Assembly (NCBI GenBank): GCA_023664685.1
Contig: JAMPFC010000015.1
Location: forward strand, 1-45,073
From: Roseburia sp.
GTDB taxonomy: Bacteria; Bacillota; Clostridia; Lachnospirales; Lachnospiraceae
Direction of reading: 5' to 3'
Length of the DNA: 45,073 bases
In this document: positions 41,372 to 45,073 of the stretch, piece after piece
Numbering within the stretch: position 1 is the stretch's first letter
Layout: every line of letters starts with the position of its first letter
Program-made: the position numbers and the translations under genes
Notes under the pieces: model-generated
Told to the model about the DNA's origin: nothing
The model's database searches: none
What the model saw: the letters and a program-made list of their open reading frames with translations, nothing else

Positions 41372-42499
41372 ATGAAAAGTTCAATCGGAACGAATATAAA
41401 AATAGCGCGAAAGAAAATGGGGATGACTCAGGAGGAACTTGCCTCGCAGTTGGGAGTGACAGCGCAGGCAGTGAGCCGCTGGGAATCAGAAGTTGGGCTG
41501 CCGGATATTTCTCTGGTAGTGCCGCTTGTGCAGGCGCTTTCGATTTCTACGGATGCCCTTTTTGGATTGACACAGAACTCTTATAGTGAACTGCGTTATA
41601 TGGAGATCAGAGATAAGATGGATGAAATTCATGATGGCATGGATGCGAAAAAGAGTGCTTTGGAGGTGTGCAGGTATTTGCAGGGGGAAATCCAGAAAGA
41701 CCCCGGGGATTATGCAGTACTCAGCCTTTTTACAGAGCAGGCAGCAAATCTGAGCAGATATGTGGATTTTAACCATTATGCGGAGGAAGAATGGCCGGAG
41801 ATACGGAGTGCGGCGATCAACAGCGGACTTCGCATCATACGTTATAGTGCAGACCGGGAGCTGATCGAGCGGACGCATTTTGCCCTCGCTTGGATTTACA
41901 TTCACGAGGCGGATTATGCCAGTGCGAGAGAGCATATCGCAATTCTTCCGAGCGTGGCATCGAATCGCTTGCAGGAAAGCATTTTGGCGGAGTTGGCAGT
42001 CTTTGAACATGGAATAGAGGCCGAAAAAGATGTCTTGCGGAAAAATCTACAGAATTTTACGAGGGTGATCAACAAGGAAATCCGCTATGCAGTAGAAACA
42101 TTTTGTTGGCATGCTTCTCCCGAAGAAACGATTTCTCTGGGAAAATGGGGACTGCACATCATGGATGTTTTGTCTGAAAATCCGGACATGATTCCTTATT
42201 GCCGGGGTTTCACAAGGGACTGTCACAAATATCTGATCAGCGCATGGCTGAAACTAGGCGATTATAAAGAAGCGGCGAATCAGTATGGTGAACTGAAAAA
42301 GAGCATGGAACGTCATTTTCAGTATTATCAGATGGTGTTACAGAACGAGGAGGAACTTCGGAAGCTTAATGAGAGACAGCTCAGGTATATACGCGCTTAC
42401 ACGGAAGAGTTTATCGAGAATACCCAGCAGGAAATCCTTGAACAGTTGAAAAACTGGCATGGCGAAGAGGTTTATGGGAAATTTTCAAGGGAGTTATAA
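41372..42499 (+). CDS. XRE regulator with helical-repeat C-terminal domain
   Basis: This 375-residue protein has an N-terminal XRE domain (IARKKMGMTQEELASQLGV...AVSRWE, residues about 10-60) and a long C-terminal region of helical pairs (LLERTHFALAWIYIHEADYASAREHI and the like) resembling TPR repeats. Such RRNPP-like or TPR-XRE proteins sense peptides or other ligands, but the repeat class is not certain. The start at 41372 follows AAAGGA; in-frame codons upstream to 41297 are not supported. It is not in an obvious operon. Confidence 0.82.
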   Translation: MKSSIGTNIKIARKKMGMTQEELASQLGVTAQAVSRWESEVGLPDISLVVPLVQALSISTDALFGLTQNSYSELRYMEIRDKMDEIHDGMDAKKSALEVCRYLQGEIQKDPGDYAVLSLFTEQAANLSRYVDFNHYAEEEWPEIRSAAINSGLRIIRYSADRELIERTHFALAWIYIHEADYASAREHIAILPSVASNRLQESILAELAVFEHGIEAEKDVLRKNLQNFTRVINKEIRYAVETFCWHASPEETISLGKWGLHIMDVLSENPDMIPYCRGFTRDCHKYLISAWLKLGDYKEAANQYGELKKSMERHFQYYQMVLQNEEELRKLNERQLRYIRAYTEEFIENTQQEILEQLKNWHGEEVYGKFSREL

Positions 42500-42537
42500 G
42501 CAGCATGATGGCGTCCGCCACTGTGCAAAAGGCAAGC

Positions 42538-42560
42538 CCCCGGTCTGCAATCAGCCGGGG
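42538..42560. terminator. GC-rich terminator hairpin shared by the XRE gene and cotJC remnant
   Basis: CCCCGG (42538-42543) pairs with CCGGGG (42555-42560) around an 11-nt loop, between two convergent genes. Only TTTT after six bases follows on the minus strand. Confidence 0.55.
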
Positions 42561-42585
42561 ACTTCCTTTGAAATAGATAGGATGG

Positions 42586-42804
42586 TTATTTACAGAACTG
42601 TTTATCAAAATCTGGGTTGAATGCGTAGTAATTTTTGCTGTTCAGGTCATCCAGAATGAGGCGCAGTCCCTCACCGAAACGCTGGTAGTGTACAACTTCC
42701 CGCTCACGCAGATAGCGGATCGGGTCGCAGACCTCCGGATCCTTGACAAGACGAAGGATGTTGTCGTAGGTGAGGCGGGCTTTCTGCTCTGCTGCTACCT
42801 TGTA
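42586..42804 (-). pseudogene. cotJC: 3' remnant of cotJC (manganese catalase-like spore coat protein)
   Basis: On the minus strand the last 70 or so codons read YKVAAEQKARLTYDNILRL, then KDPEVCDPIRYLRERE, VVHYQRFGEGLRLILDDL and NPDFDKQFCK before TAA. This is the typical C-terminus of CotJC. The N-terminal two thirds (from about 42804 on) are missing, and what follows is unrelated AT-rich DNA. The intact gene is about 190 codons. A deletion or insertion associated with the toxin cassette beyond is likely. Confidence 0.85.
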
Positions 42805-42883
42805 AGGAGAACACGATGGTATTCTTTGAATAAAAATAGTGAAATTTTTTAAATTTGTGTTATACTAATAGAAACGGAGGATA

Positions 42884-43123
42884 TTGTTTGATGATTTATT
42901 AGCATGGTCGTATATTCTCGAATATGAAAATGAAAAGATTCTTTCTTTTGCTGAAAGTTTAGCTGATAAAGGAATCAAAAAGTTTGATGCACTTCACATT
43001 TCATGTGCGGTGTATGCAAAATGTGATTATTTTCTAACGACAGATAAAAAATTATTGAATGCATCAATATCTGAGATAAAGGTAGTAAATCCAATTGATT
43101 TTGTTAATGAAATGGAGGACTGA
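42884..43123 (+). pseudogene. Truncated PIN-domain toxin
   Basis: The frame reads LAWSYILEYENEK, then KKFDALHISCAVYAKCDYFLTTDKKLL and VVNPIDF, the middle and C-terminal part of clostridial PIN (VapC-like) toxins. The N-terminal LD-containing strand with the first catalytic Asp is absent, and only a TTG three bases from GGAGG could start it. An upstream ATG is followed at once by a stop. It is probably inactive. The partner gene follows two bases after the stop. Confidence 0.65.
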
Positions 43124-43125
43124 AA

Positions 43126-43323
43126 ATGAAGACGGATACATTAATACGAAATGAAGGAATGGATGCTCTGATTGCAAAACTCGGTTATGTTGATGCGGAG
43201 CGGTTTATTATGTTGGTAAGCAGAGAACCATTTGATTATACAGAATGGCGTCAGGAACATTTAGAGGAGGACATAACTGTTCGGGAACTGAGTAGTATGG
43301 CGATGAGTGCTGTTAAACAGTGA
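43126..43323 (+). CDS. Antitoxin-like partner of the PIN toxin
   Basis: This 65-residue protein (MKTDTLIRNEGMDALIAKLG, then AERFIMLVSREPFDYTEWR) matches the small proteins that accompany PIN genes in Clostridia. GGAGGA precedes the ATG, two bases after the toxin stop. As the toxin is truncated, it may now be an orphan antitoxin. Confidence 0.7.
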   Translation: MKTDTLIRNEGMDALIAKLGYVDAERFIMLVSREPFDYTEWRQEHLEEDITVRELSSMAMSAVKQ

Positions 43324-43365
43324 ATATATTGTGATATTGAATCAGGTAGCGAAAGAAGAATGAAT

Positions 43366-43546
43366 CGGAGTTCTGCCCTTTTCCTAGCTATCCCATCTCG
43401 CATGTTCCACAAATTCTTCCAGATCCTCTCTGGTAATCCGCCATCGTGAGCCAATCTTAAAACCGTCCAGCTTTCCATCATGCAGCAGGTCAAGCAGCGT
43501 GTTTTTTCCGACATGAAGAATATCCTGACATTGGGAAAAGGTCATA
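43366..43546. repeat. 181-nt direct repeat, copy 1
   Basis: Copy of 44350-44530 with six mismatches by eye (about 97% identity). It carries the excisionase-like coding sequence but ends just inside the start region, and it includes only the right arm of the terminator hairpin seen at copy 2. Confidence 0.9.
43384..43545 (-). pseudogene. Partial copy of the excisionase-like HTH gene
   Basis: The 53 codons (MTFSQCQDILHVGKNTLL ... VEHARWDS) match the gene at 44368, with Asn/Ser changes at the end. The upstream codons of the other copy (MKHEIPPV) and its ribosome-binding site are replaced by unrelated sequence with a stop. The HTH itself is intact, but expression is doubtful. Confidence 0.65.
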
Positions 43547-43632
43547 GTGAAATCAGGAATAGCGGGGTAGTGTTATATGAGAAATGAAATAATAATTGAG
43601 AACATGGTTATATTTTTTTGATTCGTAAAGTA

Positions 43633-43661
43633 TTGCTAAACGTAATTGGATATGCTATGAT
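43633..43661 (+). promoter_or_regulatory. Predicted promoter for the Phd/ParE module
   Basis: TTGCTA (43633-43638) and TATGAT (43656-43661) are 17 bases apart, with TGC before the -10 (extended -10). Confidence 0.6.
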
Positions 43662-43686
43662 AAAAAAGTAGAAAGGATGTGTGGAT

Positions 43687-43950
43687 ATGGCTATTATTAG
43701 TCCGGTTTCAGACCTTCGTAATTACAATGCTGTTCTTGAAAAGGTGTCTGTTGGTTCTCCGGTATACCTTACGGTTAATGGAAGAGGCAAATATACGATT
43801 CGGGACATTGTAGAAGATGAAGAGTTTGAAAAAACAAAAGCGATGCTCCGGCTGATGTGTGAATTGAATGAGGGAAAGCGTTCTGGAGAGGAAGAGGGGT
43901 ATGTATCCTCGAATGATGTACGGGCATACTTTCATGGTAAAAGATTATGA
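43687..43950 (+). CDS. Phd/YefM-type antitoxin
   Basis: This 87-residue protein has the N-terminal Phd/YefM fold signature (ISPVSDLRNYNAVLEKVSVG, then PVYLTVNGRGKYTIRDI), which dimerises, binds its own operator and neutralises the toxin through the acidic C-terminal half. The ATG at 43687 lies nine bases after AAAGGA; the GTG at 43681 is only three bases from it. Its stop overlaps the toxin ATG by four bases. Confidence 0.88.
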   Translation: MAIISPVSDLRNYNAVLEKVSVGSPVYLTVNGRGKYTIRDIVEDEEFEKTKAMLRLMCELNEGKRSGEEEGYVSSNDVRAYFHGKRL

Positions 43951-44273
43951 AATTTGAAGTGAAGTATTCTAAGAATGCTATTCGCGATCTTGACCGGGTT
44001 TGGTCGGAAGTATATGAGGTTTCTAAAAGTCATGATATTACGATCAAGTACATGGATGAACTGATGGATAAGGTAGAGGCGAAGGCAAATTATCCTAAGT
44101 CGGGGTCTCCATTGTATTATGAAGACAGTTTTACTGGTTACTATTTTATAGTATTCAAGGCGTATATGGCATTTTATCATTTGGAGGATAATAAGATGCT
44201 TGTTGATAGAATTTTATACGGAAAGAGTGACTACATGAGATGTCTTCATATTTATTCTGATGAAGAATCTTAG
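43947..44273 (+). CDS. RelE/ParE-type toxin
   Basis: This 108-residue protein has the RelE/ParE superfamily pattern: MKFEVKYSKNAIRDLDRVWS, an internal helix, YYFIVFKAYMAFYHL and VDRILYGKSDYMRCL near the end. Members are gyrase poisons (ParE) or mRNA interferases (RelE); the sequence does not decide which. Coupled by an ATGA overlap to the antitoxin. The module lies between the two 181-nt repeats. Confidence 0.88.
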   Translation: MKFEVKYSKNAIRDLDRVWSEVYEVSKSHDITIKYMDELMDKVEAKANYPKSGSPLYYEDSFTGYYFIVFKAYMAFYHLEDNKMLVDRILYGKSDYMRCLHIYSDEES

Positions 44274-44333
44274 ATGCGGGATGTTATCGCATTTATCAGG
44301 TAAAGTAACTACAAATTTTTACATAAATTTTGA

Positions 44334-44366
44334 GGGCAGAACCCCAAGACGGAGTTCTGCCCTTTT
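44334..44366 (+). terminator. Terminator of the Phd/ParE module
   Basis: GGGCAGAAC (44334-44342) and GTTCTGCCC (44354-44362) form a perfect 9-bp stem followed by TTTT. The right arm is part of the 181-nt repeat. Confidence 0.8.
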
Positions 44367-44530
44367 CCTAGTCATCCCATCTCGCATGTTCCATAAATTC
44401 TTCCAGATCTTCTCTGGTAATCCGCCATCGTGAGCCAATCTTAAAACCATCCAGCTTTCCGTCATGCAGCAGGTCAAGCAGCGTGTTTTTTCCGACATGA
44501 AGAATATCCTGACATTGGGAAAAGGTCATA
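44350..44530. repeat. 181-nt direct repeat, copy 2
   Basis: Copy of 43366-43546 with six mismatches by eye. The complete excisionase-like gene lies here, so this is probably the parent copy. Confidence 0.9.
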
Positions 44531-44553
44531 ACAGGTGGAATCTCATGTTTCAT
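44368..44553 (-). CDS. Excisionase-like helix-turn-helix protein
   Basis: This 61-residue protein has the MerR-like winged-helix fold of the excisionase family (HTH_17): MTFSQCQDILHVGKNTLL, then HDGKLDGFKIGSRWRITRED. Such proteins direct excision of integrated elements or act as small regulators. AAGGAG precedes the ATG. It stands next to the DUF932 gene at the window end, which also fits a mobile element. Confidence 0.85.
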   Translation of the reverse strand: MKHEIPPVMTFSQCQDILHVGKNTLLDLLHDGKLDGFKIGSRWRITREDLEEFMEHARWDD

Positions 44554-44732
44554 AAAAAATCATCTCCTTAAAAAATTTCAAAAAAATGGTTTACTGCGTC
44601 TTTATTTAGTTGTTTTCGGTTTATTCTGCCATAATCACGGTGGGACGGAGACCGATACAAAAAATAAGTATTTTTCACTTTTTTATTCATACATTATCTT
44701 CCTGCACACGAGTGAAAGGAGATGTTAAATAC

Positions 44733-44894
44733 ATGGCACAAGTCAAAAAAATTCTCGAATGTATCGGGCATGGGGCGACGATTGCCCTTACCGCACTGGA
44801 TACCTATGTCGAGTACAGAAAATTTCAGTCAAAGCAAAAAAAGAAAAAGAAGAAAATGAAAGGAAGGGAACGACATGAAAGAACAACAGTTTAG
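44733..44894 (+). CDS. Small basic hypothetical protein upstream of the DUF932 gene
   Basis: This 53-residue protein (MAQVKKILECIGHGATIALT ... ) has one modest hydrophobic helix and a Lys-rich tail (QKKKKKKM). AAAGGAG precedes the ATG at 44733. It overlaps the next gene by 20 bases, so it is its operon partner. No family is recognised. Confidence 0.6.
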   Translation: MAQVKKILECIGHGATIALTALDTYVEYRKFQSKQKKKKKKMKGRERHERTTV

Positions 44895-45073
44895 CAAAAG
44901 AAAACCTACATGGAACGGACTTGGCACGGATGTCCGGCAGGCACAGACCGCTTACGAGGCACTCGCCTGTTCCGGGCTTGACTGGACCGTCTACCAGCAG
45001 ACCATGACAACCGGGGAGGGCATTCCAGTTACAGGATATCTTGCCAACATCCGTGATACCGATGACAAAATAC
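44875..45073 (+). CDS. DUF932/phage-plasmid-like protein, 5' part (runs off the window)
   Basis: Sixty-six codons are visible: MKEQQFSKRKPTWNGLGTDV, then QTAYEALACSGLDWTVYQQT and GYLANIRDTDDKI. This fits the start of DUF932 (TIGR03299-type) proteins, typical of integrative conjugative elements, plasmids and phages. GGAAGGGA precedes the ATG. The frame is open to the end of the window. Confidence 0.8.
   Translation, partial: MKEQQFSKRKPTWNGLGTDVRQAQTAYEALACSGLDWTVYQQTMTTGEGIPVTGYLANIRDTDDKI

Noticed and set aside
43251-43514. Minus-strand open frame of 87 codons over the repeat
   Set aside because: It is in a different frame from the excisionase-like copy, which has clear similarity to the gene at 44368.
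1-45073. CRISPR arrays, tRNA and rRNA genes
   Set aside because: No regularly spaced repeats and no recognisable tRNA or rRNA sequences were found on reading either strand.

Overview
The window reads as a chromosomal piece of a spore-forming, anaerobic, gut-type Firmicute, most likely Lachnospiraceae. The evidence is a GerA/SpoVAF germination protein, a cotJC remnant, an [FeFe]-hydrogenase-type sensor, a DUF4250 protein, a multidomain GH10 xylanase, NusG_II/Gx-transporter membrane genes and the order yaaO-gmk-like-yaaR-holB-ricT-yabB-rsmI-abrB, which matches the block near the Bacillus subtilis origin. Species cannot be fixed from sequence reading alone.

Layout. 0.1-9.3 kb: housekeeping and signalling genes (germination protein; soluble hydrogenase-MCP fusion; DUF4250 and GNAT; acyl-ACP thioesterase; CvfB; XPD-like helicase with an N-terminal nuclease; an Ig-like secreted protein). 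9.4-14.0 kb: a compact five-gene operon with a PaaK-type ligase, an acyl carrier protein, two related proteins of unknown function and a second AMP-forming ligase. It looks like a small uncharacterised biosynthetic locus and is the best candidate here for an undescribed system. 14.0-17.6 kb: YhfC-type protease, secreted amidase, a coiled-coil protein and a lipoprotein. 17.8-24.4 kb: the conserved replication/nucleotide block. 24.6-33.3 kb: NusG_II/Gx pair, acyl-CoA synthetase, PAP2 phosphatase, ilvE, luxS, two Met-rich/charged small proteins and the GH10 xylanase. 33.4-36.2 kb: clpB behind a CIRCE operator, with a strongly folded leader that also holds a 16-codon reading frame.

36.2 kb to the end is an AT-richer accessory region. 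It holds an Rpn-type PD-(D/E)XK nuclease, a predicted small RNA gene, a nonsense-interrupted membrane protein beside a HEPN-like protein (each behind the same 33-nt upstream module), a run of small secreted proteins, two XRE regulators, a truncated cotJC, a truncated PIN toxin with its partner, a Phd/ParE pair between two 181-nt direct repeats carrying an excisionase-like gene, and finally the start of a DUF932 gene typical of mobile elements.

Regulatory sequence is unusually readable: many -35/-10 pairs with 17-18 nt spacing, a perfect CIRCE, several intrinsic terminators and two small repeated RNA-like elements shared between unlinked genes. All calls come from reading translations and motifs; no database search was run.
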